Under the pieces are notes generated by a model. The model saw only the letters and a list, made by a program, of their open reading frames with translations, did no database searches and was not told where the DNA came from. This document shows, piece after piece, positions 38,801-46,141 of a DNA stretch of 64,000 nt. A program made the position numbers and the translations under genes. This DNA is from Winogradskyella psychrotolerans. Its GTDB lineage: Bacteria; Bacteroidota; Bacteroidia; Flavobacteriales; Flavobacteriaceae. The DNA lies in the NCBI RefSeq assembly GCF_018860545.1, contig NZ_JAHKPN010000011.1:434001-498000 (forward strand), given 5' to 3'. How positions within the stretch are numbered: the stretch's first letter is position 1; each line of letters begins with the position of its first letter.

Positions 38801-38866
38801 ATGTTAAGTCAAAAAAATAGAATTGAAAGACCCACACGCTTGTTTATCAACAGGCGACGTCGCTAA
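38801..38866 (+). CDS. argL: arg operon leader peptide (Arg-rich, 21 residues)
   Basis: A 21-codon frame from ATG to TAA encodes seven arginines and ends RPTRLFINRRRR. The last four Arg codons are AGG CGA CGT CGC, all different and including codons that look scarce in neighbouring genes. It is the only ATG frame in the 428-bp gap before a nine-gene arginine cluster. Composition and place are those of a leader peptide that senses charged Arg-tRNA. A TAAATTTA box 5 nt upstream suggests a nearly leaderless start. Symbol is descriptive only. Confidence 0.75.
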   Translation: MLSQKNRIERPTRLFINRRRR

Positions 38867-39029
38867 TGGATACTACTTAACCCCATTCAGTTAATCAATT
38901 TTAATTTTTTCACATTGAACAATTCAACACATTTATTTCCCTTTTCGATTTTAGTAAACCCTAATACTAGACCAGGTTTTGTACGCCAAATTTTAAGTCG
39001 TCGCCCGTAAGGGTACAATCTATATTAGG
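38853..39029 (+). ncRNA. Structured 5' leader RNA of the arg cluster
   Basis: A long hairpin can be drawn: CCTAATA (38960-38966) with TATTAGG (39023-39029), TAGA (38968-38971) with TCTA (39019-39022), TTGTAC (38979-38984) with GTACAA (39013-39018), CC with GG inside. Its loop holds CGTCGCC (38999-39005), which is exactly complementary to GGCGACG (38853-38859) in the terminal Arg codons of the leader peptide. Translation of those codons would compete with this pairing. No T-tract terminator is visible before the first gene, so the mechanism (translational, Rho-linked or other) is open. Confidence 0.55.
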
Positions 39030-39098
39030 AACTTAGGTGCGTCCGGTTCTTCATTTCAAAAAAATCAAAAAAATTATAATCTATTAAAAACAATAACA

Positions 39099-39749
39099 AT
39101 GAAAATTGTCATTGCTGATAAATCACATAGCATTTACGCAGAACTTATTTGTGAAACCATTGCCGAAGCTGCAAAAGTAAGAGGTACAGGTATTGCTAAA
39201 CGTCAACCAGAATACATCATAACAAAGATGGAAAATGGTAATGCTGTCATTGCTTTAGAAGGAGATAAATTTGCTGGCTTCTGCTATATTGAAGCTTGGG
39301 GTCACGGGAAATTCGTGGCAAATTCGGGATTAATTGTTCACCCGGATTTTAGAAACCTTGGTCTCGCCAAACAAATTAAAAAAGTCATTTTCGACCATTC
39401 CCGAACCAAATTTCCTGATTCTAAAGTTTTTAGTATCACAACAGGTTTAGCCGTTATGAAAATGAATAGCGACTTAGGTTATAAACCCGTTACGTTTTCG
39501 GAATTAACAGATGATCAATCCTTCTGGAAAGGGTGCCAAACGTGTAAGAACTTTGATGTCTTAACAAGAACAGAGCAAAAAATGTGCTTATGTACTGGCA
39601 TGCTCTATGATCCGGCTAAAGCTGAAACGTCAAAACAAAAAGAGCACAATAAAGAACATACTTATGATAAAAAAGTATGGACACGATTAAAATTGATAAA
39701 ACAGAATATGTTTTTAAAAAAAGACAAAAAAGATGAACCGAGCAATTAA
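39099..39749 (+). CDS. GNAT N-acyltransferase, probable first enzyme of arginine synthesis
   Basis: 216 residues. GNAT fold with acetyl-/acyl-CoA pyrophosphate loop in VHPDFRNLGLAKQIKK (about 81-96). It leads the arg cluster, which otherwise lacks an argA or argJ, so it most likely acylates glutamate (acetyl- or succinyl-glutamate synthase). Its C-terminal part adds a four-cysteine group, CQTC (146-149) and CLC (163-165), unusual in GNATs and possibly a metal site, followed by a basic Lys-rich tail. The stop codon is immediately followed by a micro-ORF leading to argG. Function inferred from context. Confidence 0.78.
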   Translation: MKIVIADKSHSIYAELICETIAEAAKVRGTGIAKRQPEYIITKMENGNAVIALEGDKFAGFCYIEAWGHGKFVANSGLIVHPDFRNLGLAKQIKKVIFDHSRTKFPDSKVFSITTGLAVMKMNSDLGYKPVTFSELTDDQSFWKGCQTCKNFDVLTRTEQKMCLCTGMLYDPAKAETSKQKEHNKEHTYDKKVWTRLKLIKQNMFLKKDKKDEPSN

Positions 39750-39782
39750 ATGCGAACACATTTTACAATTGAAAAACAATAA
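39750..39782 (+). other. Ten-codon micro-ORF 9 nt before argG
   Basis: Encodes MRTHFTIEKQ and stops exactly 9 nt before the argG ATG, starting on the base after the GNAT stop codon. An almost identical frame stands 9 nt before proC. Translation is unproven; it could also be just a duplicated non-coding segment. Confidence 0.45.
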
Positions 39783-39791
39783 AAGCGAAAA

Positions 39792-40973
39792 ATGAATAAA
39801 AAATTAGTTATAGCATATAGTGGAGGATTAGATACCTCATACTGCGCCGTTAGTTTATCAAAAGCTGGTTATGATGTACATGCCGTTAGTGTGAACACAG
39901 GTGGTTTTACAACTGAAGAAATTAAAACTATTGAAAGTAATGCCTATAAAATGGGTGTTTCTACTTATAAAAATATTGATGCTATTGCCTCTTACTATGA
40001 TAAAGTGATTAAGTATTTAATCTTCGGAAATGTTCTTAAAAACAACACCTATCCTCTATCTGTAAGTGCGGAGCGTATTATTCAAGCCATTGAAATTATT
40101 GAATACGCTAAAAGTATTGATGCTGAATTTATTGCCCATGGAAGTACAGGAGCCGGAAACGACCAAGTGCGTTTCGATATGATTTTTCAAACCTTAGCAC
40201 CAAACATCAAGATTATTACACCAATTAGAGATGGAAGTCTAAGCAGACAACAAGAAATTGATTATCTCGTTGACAACGGTATTGACATGTCTTGGAATAA
40301 AGCTAAATATTCGGTTAACAAAGGACTTTGGGGAACTAGTGTTGGTGGAGAAGAAACCTTAACGTCTGAAAAACCATTACCAGATTCAGCTTACCCTTCG
40401 CAATTAAAACATACAGATCCTGAAAAAGTAGTTTTAACCTTTTCTAAAGGTGAATTAGTTGCCATAAACGGAGAAGAAAATAGTCCAGAAATTAATATTG
40501 AAGTCTTAAACACATTAGCTTCTGCTTATGCAATCGGAAGAGATATTCATGTAGGAGATACGATAGTTGGTATCAAAGGGCGAGTTGGTTTTGAAGCAGC
40601 AGCAGCTTTAATCATTATAAAAGCACATCACCTTTTAGAAAAGCACACATTAACCAAATGGCAATTACAGCACAAAGATTATATGTCTAACTTCTACGGT
40701 ATGCATTTACACGAAGGGCAATATTTAGATCCTGTAATGCGCGATATGGAAGCCTTTTTACAGAGCAGCCAGAGCAAGGTTACAGGTGATGTTTTTGTTA
40801 CCTTGAAACCTTATCACTTCGATTTAGATGGTATTAAATCTGAACATGATTTAATGAATGCGAAATTTGGAAGTTATGGTGAAGAAAATAAAGGCTGGAC
40901 AGCAGATGAAGCTAAAGGATTTATTAAAATTATTGGTAATCAGAATAAGATTTATCAGCAGGTAAATAATTAA
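39792..40973 (+). CDS. argG: Argininosuccinate synthase
   Basis: 393 residues. Joins citrulline and aspartate with ATP. ATP-binding P-loop-like AYSGGLDTS at 9-17; STGAGNDQVRFD and the TSVGGEETLTSEKPLPDSAYP region are preserved, with a C-terminal dimerisation tail. Second gene of the arg cluster. The intergenic region after it holds two AGGTTT palindromes and a third element that ends at the argC start. Confidence 0.96.
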   Translation: MNKKLVIAYSGGLDTSYCAVSLSKAGYDVHAVSVNTGGFTTEEIKTIESNAYKMGVSTYKNIDAIASYYDKVIKYLIFGNVLKNNTYPLSVSAERIIQAIEIIEYAKSIDAEFIAHGSTGAGNDQVRFDMIFQTLAPNIKIITPIRDGSLSRQQEIDYLVDNGIDMSWNKAKYSVNKGLWGTSVGGEETLTSEKPLPDSAYPSQLKHTDPEKVVLTFSKGELVAINGEENSPEINIEVLNTLASAYAIGRDIHVGDTIVGIKGRVGFEAAAALIIIKAHHLLEKHTLTKWQLQHKDYMSNFYGMHLHEGQYLDPVMRDMEAFLQSSQSKVTGDVFVTLKPYHFDLDGIKSEHDLMNAKFGSYGEENKGWTADEAKGFIKIIGNQNKIYQQVNN

Positions 40974-40977
40974 GTAA

Positions 40978-41051
40978 GACCTCACAGGTTTTTAAAACCT
41001 AGCAGGTCTGAAAAATTAATTTATCCTGCAAGGTTTCAAAAACCTTGTAGG
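40978..41051. repeat. Two adjacent AGGTTT-type palindromes (argG-argC)
   Basis: First: GACCT...AGGTTTTTAAAACCT...AGGTC at 40978-41008. Second: CCTGCAAGGTTT...AAACCTTGTAGG at 41025-41051. Both are dispersed intergenic elements able to form hairpins; T-runs are absent. Confidence 0.75.
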
Positions 41052-41082
41052 TATAAAACTTAAAGTCAGGTTGAATTAAAAA

Positions 41083-41103
41083 GATTTCCACTTTCGTGGG
41101 AAA
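41083..41103. repeat. Palindrome abutting the argC start codon
   Basis: GATTTCCACTTTCGTGGGAAA runs into the first ATG of argC. The same arrangement occurs at argF'. The start codon may have been supplied by the repeat. Confidence 0.65.
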
Positions 41104-42092
41104 TGAATATGAAAAAACTAAAAGCAGGCATTATAGGAGGAGCTGGTTACACAGCTGGCGAATTAATAAGATTATTGATTCATCACTCTCAAGTAGAAAT
41201 CGACTTTATTTATAGTACATCTAATGCAGGAAACAAGATTTATAAAGTACATCAAGATTTAATAGGTTCTACAGATTTAGAATTTACCAATGACATCAAT
41301 CCTAAAGTAGATGTTTTATTCTTGTGTTTAGGTCATGGAAATTCCACGGCTTTTCTAGAAAAAAATAAATTTTCTGATGACACCAAAATCATCGATTTAA
41401 GTAATGATTTTAGACTGGTTGCAGATAAGAATTTTGAAGAAAAAGATTTTGTTTACGGTTTACCAGAACTCCAAAAAGACGCTATAAAAAAAGCAAATTA
41501 CATCGCTAATCCTGGTTGTTTTGCTACAGCGATACAACTTGCTTTGTTACCATTAGCAAATGCAGGAATTTTACAAAATGATGTTCATATTAACGCTGTT
41601 ACTGGAGCTACCGGCGCAGGAACGTCGTTGTCTAAAACAACTCATTTCACATGGAGAGATAATAACTTTTCACATTATAAGGCATTTACGCATCAGCATT
41701 TAGGTGAGATTAATCAGACCGTAAATCAGTTACAGTCCGATTTTAGTTCTGACATCAATTTTATGCCGAATCGCGGTAATTTTTCAAGAGGCATTTTTGC
41801 AACACTTTACACCAAATTTGAAGGCACACTTGAAGAAGCCAAAGAATTATATCACAATTTTTACAAAGATGCTGTTTTTACTTTTGTTTCAGATGAGGAT
41901 ATTCATTTAAAGCAAGTAGTGAATACTAATAAATGCATCCTTCATTTACATAAACATGAAAACAAATTATTAGTCACAAGCGTCATCGATAATTTATTAA
42001 AAGGGGCGTCAGGACAAGCCATTCAAAATATGAATTTAATGTATGATTTTGACGAAACTGAAGGTTTACGATTAAAGGCTAATTATTTTTAA
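41103..42092 (+). CDS. argC: N-acetyl(succinyl)-gamma-glutamyl-phosphate reductase
   Basis: 329 residues from the first ATG; the second ATG 6 bp later (MKKLKAG) is equally likely because the first sits in a repeat. NADPH-binding GIIGGAGYTAGE at the N-terminus; catalytic Cys139 in ANPGCFATA; GATGAGTSL substrate loop. Reduces the acyl-glutamyl phosphate made by ArgB to the semialdehyde. Order argC-proC-argD-argF'-argB-argE is typical of flavobacteria. Confidence 0.95.
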   Translation: MNMKKLKAGIIGGAGYTAGELIRLLIHHSQVEIDFIYSTSNAGNKIYKVHQDLIGSTDLEFTNDINPKVDVLFLCLGHGNSTAFLEKNKFSDDTKIIDLSNDFRLVADKNFEEKDFVYGLPELQKDAIKKANYIANPGCFATAIQLALLPLANAGILQNDVHINAVTGATGAGTSLSKTTHFTWRDNNFSHYKAFTHQHLGEINQTVNQLQSDFSSDINFMPNRGNFSRGIFATLYTKFEGTLEEAKELYHNFYKDAVFTFVSDEDIHLKQVVNTNKCILHLHKHENKLLVTSVIDNLLKGASGQAIQNMNLMYDFDETEGLRLKANYF

Positions 42093-42099
42093 ACATCTG

Positions 42100-42163
42100 T
42101 CATTCCTGCGCAGGCAGGAATCCAAGATTAATACTATAGATTCCTGCCTTCGCAGGAATGACA
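42100..42163. repeat. Large ATTCCTGC palindrome (argC-proC), MITE-like
   Basis: GTCATTCCTGCG plus AGGCAGGAATC (left, 42100-42123) mirror GATTCCTGCCT plus CGCAGGAATGAC (right, 42140-42163), 23 of 24 positions paired around a 16-nt centre. The best-preserved member of this repeat family in the window. Confidence 0.85.
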
Positions 42164-42195
42164 AAAAAATTAGAAAGATGAACGGAGCATTTTTA

Positions 42196-42228
42196 ATGCG
42201 AGCACATTTTACCATTAAAAAACAATAG
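42196..42228 (+). other. Ten-codon micro-ORF 9 nt before proC
   Basis: Encodes MRAHFTIKKQ, stop TAG, then 9 nt to the proC ATG. Compared with the copy before argG there is one synonymous codon change (ACA/ACC) and two replacements (T/A, E/K); the upstream GATGAAC.GAGCA text is also shared. Confidence 0.45.
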
Positions 42229-42237
42229 AAAAGCAAA

Positions 42238-43038
42238 ATGAAAATAGCAATCATAGGCACAGGAAACTTAGGAAAATCCATCGCAAAAGGACTCATCACT
42301 AATAACGCTATCACAACATTATACTTAACTAAACGAAACTTAGATGGCATTCAAGATTTAGATGGGTATAAAAATGTCATATTAACAACAGATAATATTG
42401 AAGCGGTTAAGCAATCTGACATTTTAATATTCGCCGTTCAACCTGCGCATTTTGAAAACATATTGAATGATGTAAAACCTCATTTAACCGAAAAACATGT
42501 TTTAATTTCAACTATAACAGGATTTTCAATTTCACGCATTGAGGATCAAGTGGGAAGCGAGCAATTCATTATTAGAGCCATGCCAAATACAGCCATTGCT
42601 GTTGGTAAATCCATGACATGTTTATGCAGTAATGAAAAAGGCCAAAAGCGCATACCAATTGCTGAAGCTATTTTTAATAGATTAGGACATACTTTAGCAA
42701 TTCCTGAAACACAAATGCAAGCGGCAACCGTAGTATGTGCGAGCGGCATTGCCTTTTGGATGCGACTAATACGCGCCACAACACAAGCCGCAATTCAGTT
42801 AGGTTTTGACGCTAAAGAAGCGCAAGAACTCGCTATGTTTACTAGCGAAGGTGCCGCCAATTTATTGATTACAAGCGGCAATCATCCTGAGGAAGAAATT
42901 GATAGAGTAACCACACCAAAGGGTTGTACCATTGAAGGCTTAAATGAGATGGAACACAAAGGGTTGAGTTCATCATTAATTCAAGGTATGGTCGCTTCTT
43001 TTAATAAAATTAGTAATATCAAAAAAGAGCAGATTTGA
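42238..43038 (+). CDS. proC: Pyrroline-5-carboxylate reductase
   Basis: 266 residues. NAD(P)-binding IGTGNLGKSIAKGL at the N-terminus; IRAMPNTAIAVG and the dimerisation region with TPKGCTIEGLNEMEHKGLSSSLIQG at the C-terminus. Normally makes proline from pyrroline-5-carboxylate. In the arg cluster between argC and argD it connects the glutamate-semialdehyde branch with proline synthesis. Confidence 0.94.
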   Translation: MKIAIIGTGNLGKSIAKGLITNNAITTLYLTKRNLDGIQDLDGYKNVILTTDNIEAVKQSDILIFAVQPAHFENILNDVKPHLTEKHVLISTITGFSISRIEDQVGSEQFIIRAMPNTAIAVGKSMTCLCSNEKGQKRIPIAEAIFNRLGHTLAIPETQMQAATVVCASGIAFWMRLIRATTQAAIQLGFDAKEAQELAMFTSEGAANLLITSGNHPEEEIDRVTTPKGCTIEGLNEMEHKGLSSSLIQGMVASFNKISNIKKEQI

Positions 43039-43046
43039 TAACGATT

Positions 43047-43123
43047 TCCTGCAAGGTCTTGGATACCTTGTAGGTATAAAACCTAAAAATCATACCCACA
43101 AGGTTTTTGAAACCTTGCAGGAT
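43047..43123. repeat. Double palindrome forming a large cruciform (proC-argD)
   Basis: CCTGCAAGG...CCTTGTAGG (43048-43074) and CCCACAAGG...CCTTGCAGG (43095-43121) are each palindromic, and the two units are also inverted copies of each other around 43085, so the full stretch can fold as one long arm. Confidence 0.78.
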
Positions 43124-43137
43124 AAAGTAACAATAAT

Positions 43138-44265
43138 ATGAGTTTATTTAATGTATATCCACTCTTCGACATTACACCAGTAAGTGCAAAAGACATTTAT
43201 GTTTACGACGATAACAATGTGGAATATTTAGACCTTTACGGAGGCCATGCCGTGATTTCCATTGGACATTCACACCCAAAATATGTAAGCGCGATTTCTA
43301 ATCAAGTTGAAAAACTAGGGTTTTACAGTAACGCGATTCAAAATCCATTGCAAGTTGAATTAGCAGATAAGCTTGAAGCCATATCTGGCTGTAAAGATTA
43401 TCAATTGTTTTTATGTAATTCTGGTGCTGAAGCCAATGAAAATGCTTTAAAACTAGCATCATTTCATAATGGCAAAACCAAAGTTTTAGCATTTAAAAAC
43501 TCGTTCCATGGTAGAACGTCTGCTGCTGTTGCCGCAACCGACAACCCAAAAATTGTAGCACCAATTAATGCACAACAAGAGGTTGACTTTGTAGAATTGG
43601 GAGATTTAAATGCTGTGGAAATCATTTTAAAACAAAACCAAACTTGTGCTGTTATTATTGAGTTCATTCAAGGAGTTGGTGGTTTAGACCAGAGTACTAC
43701 GGAATTTTACCAAGGGTTAGAAACCCTTTGCAAGCACTACAACACCGCATTTATTGCAGACGAAGTACAATCTGGATTTGGAAGAACTGGCGATTTTTTC
43801 GCCTACCAAAAACATAACATCACACCAGATATTATTTCTATTGCTAAAGGTATGGGAAATGGGTTTCCGGTTGGAGGGATTTTAATTCACCCTTCCATTA
43901 AAGCTTCTTTTGGATTATTAGGAACAACCTTTGGTGGCAATCATTTAGCTTGCGCTGCAACGCTTTCGGTTTTGGAGGTTTTGGAAGAAGAAAAGTTAAT
44001 GGAAAATGCTAAAAACATTTCAGAGTATTTTCAAGAGAAAGCGAAATCATTACCCAACTTAAAATCGATAAAAGGTCGTGGATTAATGTTGGGATTAGAG
44101 TTTGATTTCCCAATTTCAGACTTACGGAAAAAATTAATTTTTGACCATCATATTTTTACAGGAAGTGCTAAGAATCCTAATTTAATTAGAATACTTCCAC
44201 CATTAACGATTCAGAAAAAACATATTGATGTGTTTTTTGAAGCGTTAGAACAAGAATTAGTTTAA
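43138..44265 (+). CDS. argD: Acetylornithine/succinylornithine aminotransferase
   Basis: 375 residues, class III PLP aminotransferase. PLP lysine Lys237 in SIAKGMGNGFPVGG; CNSGAEANENALKLA cofactor-binding segment; FIADEVQSGFGRTG. Converts the N-acyl-glutamate semialdehyde to N-acyl-ornithine with glutamate as amino donor. 99 bp after proC, 28 bp before argF'. Confidence 0.95.
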   Translation: MSLFNVYPLFDITPVSAKDIYVYDDNNVEYLDLYGGHAVISIGHSHPKYVSAISNQVEKLGFYSNAIQNPLQVELADKLEAISGCKDYQLFLCNSGAEANENALKLASFHNGKTKVLAFKNSFHGRTSAAVAATDNPKIVAPINAQQEVDFVELGDLNAVEIILKQNQTCAVIIEFIQGVGGLDQSTTEFYQGLETLCKHYNTAFIADEVQSGFGRTGDFFAYQKHNITPDIISIAKGMGNGFPVGGILIHPSIKASFGLLGTTFGGNHLACAATLSVLEVLEEEKLMENAKNISEYFQEKAKSLPNLKSIKGRGLMLGLEFDFPISDLRKKLIFDHHIFTGSAKNPNLIRILPPLTIQKKHIDVFFEALEQELV

Positions 44266-44273
44266 TAAAAAGA

Positions 44274-44293
44274 GATTCCCACTTTCGCGGGAA
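44274..44293. repeat. Palindrome abutting the argF' start codon
   Basis: GATTCCCACTTTCGCGGGAA is directly followed by ATGAATATG, the two candidate starts of argF'. Nearly the same as the element before argC. Confidence 0.68.
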
Positions 44294-45235
44294 ATGAATA
44301 TGAAAAATTACACCAAAATAAAAGATATTTCTAACTTGTCTGAAACCATCAAAGAAGCCATTTTATTAAAAATGAATCCTTTTGAATTTCAAGATTTAGG
44401 AAAACATAAAACCTTAGTCATGCTGTTTTTTAATTCGAGTTTAAGAACCCGATTGAGCACCGAAAAAGCAGCAAAAAACCTTGGCATGGATGTCATGATT
44501 TTAAACGTCAATGACGCCTGGAATATTGAATTTGAAGATGGTACCATTATGAACGGTAACTCATCGGAACACATTAAAGAAGCTGCACAAGTGATTTCTC
44601 AATATGCAGATATTATTGCTGTAAGAGCATTTCCTACATTACAAGACAAGGCTAAAGATGAAACGGAATATATTCTTAATAACTTTAATAAATACGCAAC
44701 TGTGCCAATTGTAAATATGGAAAGTGCCACAGCACATCCATTACAAGCTTTAGCGGATGCGATTACAATAACAGAACTTACAGAGAAAGCCAAGCCAAAA
44801 GTCGTTTTGTCTTGGGCACCACATCCGAGAGCATTACCACAGGCGGTTGCAAATTCATTTGTAGAAATGATGCAAGATTTAGAAGTGGATTTAACCATTA
44901 CGCATCCTGAAGGTTACGAATTAAATGAAACAATCACTAAAGACACACCAATAAATTACAACCAAGAAGAAGCACTAAAGGATGCGGATTTCGTTTACGT
45001 AAAGAACTGGAGTAGCTATAATGATTACGGAAAAGTATTGAGTCAAGATGATAATTGGATGCTTACAAAAGCCAAATTAGGTCATGCAAAATTTATGCAT
45101 TGCTTACCTGTAAGACGAAATGTGATTGTTGAAGATGCCGTGTTAGACAGTGAGCAGTCTATAGTCATTAAACAAGCAAATAATAGAACGTATGCTGCTC
45201 AAATTGTTTTAAAGCAGATTTTAGAGGATTTATAA
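44294..45235 (+). CDS. argF': N-acylornithine carbamoyltransferase, probably N-succinylornithine type
   Basis: 313 residues from the first ATG, or 311 from the second. Transcarbamylase with carbamoyl-phosphate motif SSLRTR (48-53), HPLQALAD (148-155) and HCLPVRR near 270, the latter as in Bacteroides fragilis ArgF'. The residue that separates the two known classes (Glu92 in Xanthomonas acetylornithine enzyme, Pro90 in B. fragilis succinylornithine enzyme) aligns to Ser91 in MNGNSSEHIKEA. Published mutants with Ser at this site act on succinylornithine, so succinyl intermediates are likely. Cytoplasmic, makes N-acyl-citrulline. Confidence 0.9.
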   Translation: MNMKNYTKIKDISNLSETIKEAILLKMNPFEFQDLGKHKTLVMLFFNSSLRTRLSTEKAAKNLGMDVMILNVNDAWNIEFEDGTIMNGNSSEHIKEAAQVISQYADIIAVRAFPTLQDKAKDETEYILNNFNKYATVPIVNMESATAHPLQALADAITITELTEKAKPKVVLSWAPHPRALPQAVANSFVEMMQDLEVDLTITHPEGYELNETITKDTPINYNQEEALKDADFVYVKNWSSYNDYGKVLSQDDNWMLTKAKLGHAKFMHCLPVRRNVIVEDAVLDSEQSIVIKQANNRTYAAQIVLKQILEDL

Positions 45236-45247
45236 ATTATAACGTCT

Positions 45248-45352
45248 GACCTAGCAGGTTTTAAAAACCTTGTAGGTCTAATTCACTGTCATTCCTGCGC
45301 CGGCAGGAATCCACAACTAACAATTATGGATTCCATTATACACAGGAAAGAC
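45248..45352. repeat. AGGTTT palindrome followed by degenerate ATTCCTGC palindrome (argF'-argB)
   Basis: GACCTAGCAGGTTTT...AAAACCTTGTAGGTC at 45248-45278, then GTCATTCCTGCG...(A)GGAAAGAC at 45288-45352, whose right arm has decayed. The in-frame ATG at 45326 lies inside the second element. Confidence 0.7.
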
Positions 45353-45364
45353 AAAAATAACAAG

Positions 45365-46141
45365 ATGAAAACAATTAAAGTCATAAAAATAGGTGGAAAC
45401 ATTATCGATAATGAAGAGGCCTTAGCTAGATTCATTAAAGATTTTGCGACCATATCTGGTCCTAAAGTTTTGGTGCATGGCGGAGGAAAATTAGCGACTC
45501 AATTAGCCAAACAGATGAATATTCCTGTGCAAATGACTGAAGGCCGACGCATTACGGATGCAGAAACCTTAAACATTATTACCATGGTTTATGCCGGAAA
45601 AATCAACAAAAACATAGTGGCGCAATTACAAGCCAATAATTGTAATGCGGTAGGGTTCTCTGGTGCTGACGGCAATACTATTGTTTCAGAAAAACGCCCA
45701 ATTAAAACCATCGATTATGGTTTTGTTGGAGATGTAAAACAAGTGAACACAGAAGCTCTGGAAGTTTTATTAAACCATACTATCACCCCTGTTTTTTGTG
45801 CCATTACCCATGATGCCAACGGACAATTACTGAATACTAATGCAGACACTATTGCTTCAGAATTAGCCATTGGTTTATCATCAATTTTCAACACCGAATT
45901 ATACTATTGTTTTGAAAAAAATGGTGTTCTCGAAGATGTAGACAATGAGGATTCTGTTATTGAAAACATCAATACAGAAAGCTACGCACAATTAAAGGAA
46001 AACAATATTATATTCGAAGGCATGTTACCAAAATTAGATAATTGCTTTCATGCCATAAATAAAAACGTCCAAAAAGTTTGTATTGGAAAATCAGACATGC
46101 TTTTCAACTCAAACAATAAACATACAACCATTACAAAATGA
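45365..46141 (+). CDS. argB: N-acetyl(succinyl)glutamate kinase
   Basis: 258 residues from MKTIKVIKIGGN; an upstream in-frame ATG (45326) lies inside a repeat and is rejected. Amino-acid-kinase fold: KIGGNIID, VHGGGKLATQLAK, GFSGADGNTI, and LNTNADTIASELA. Phosphorylates the gamma-carboxyl of N-acyl-glutamate. No N-terminal Arg-binding extension is seen, so feedback by arginine is not obvious at this step. Overlaps argE by ATGA. Confidence 0.93.
   Translation: MKTIKVIKIGGNIIDNEEALARFIKDFATISGPKVLVHGGGKLATQLAKQMNIPVQMTEGRRITDAETLNIITMVYAGKINKNIVAQLQANNCNAVGFSGADGNTIVSEKRPIKTIDYGFVGDVKQVNTEALEVLLNHTITPVFCAITHDANGQLLNTNADTIASELAIGLSSIFNTELYYCFEKNGVLEDVDNEDSVIENINTESYAQLKENNIIFEGMLPKLDNCFHAINKNVQKVCIGKSDMLFNSNNKHTTITK

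Noticed and set aside
38915..39010. Second frame with TTG start in the arg leader ending LSRRP
   Set aside because: Needs a TTG start, Arg content is moderate, and the stretch is better explained as part of the hairpin.
45326..45364. N-terminal extension of ArgB
   Set aside because: The extra codons lie in a decayed palindromic repeat; the kinase fold begins at the ATG at 45365.
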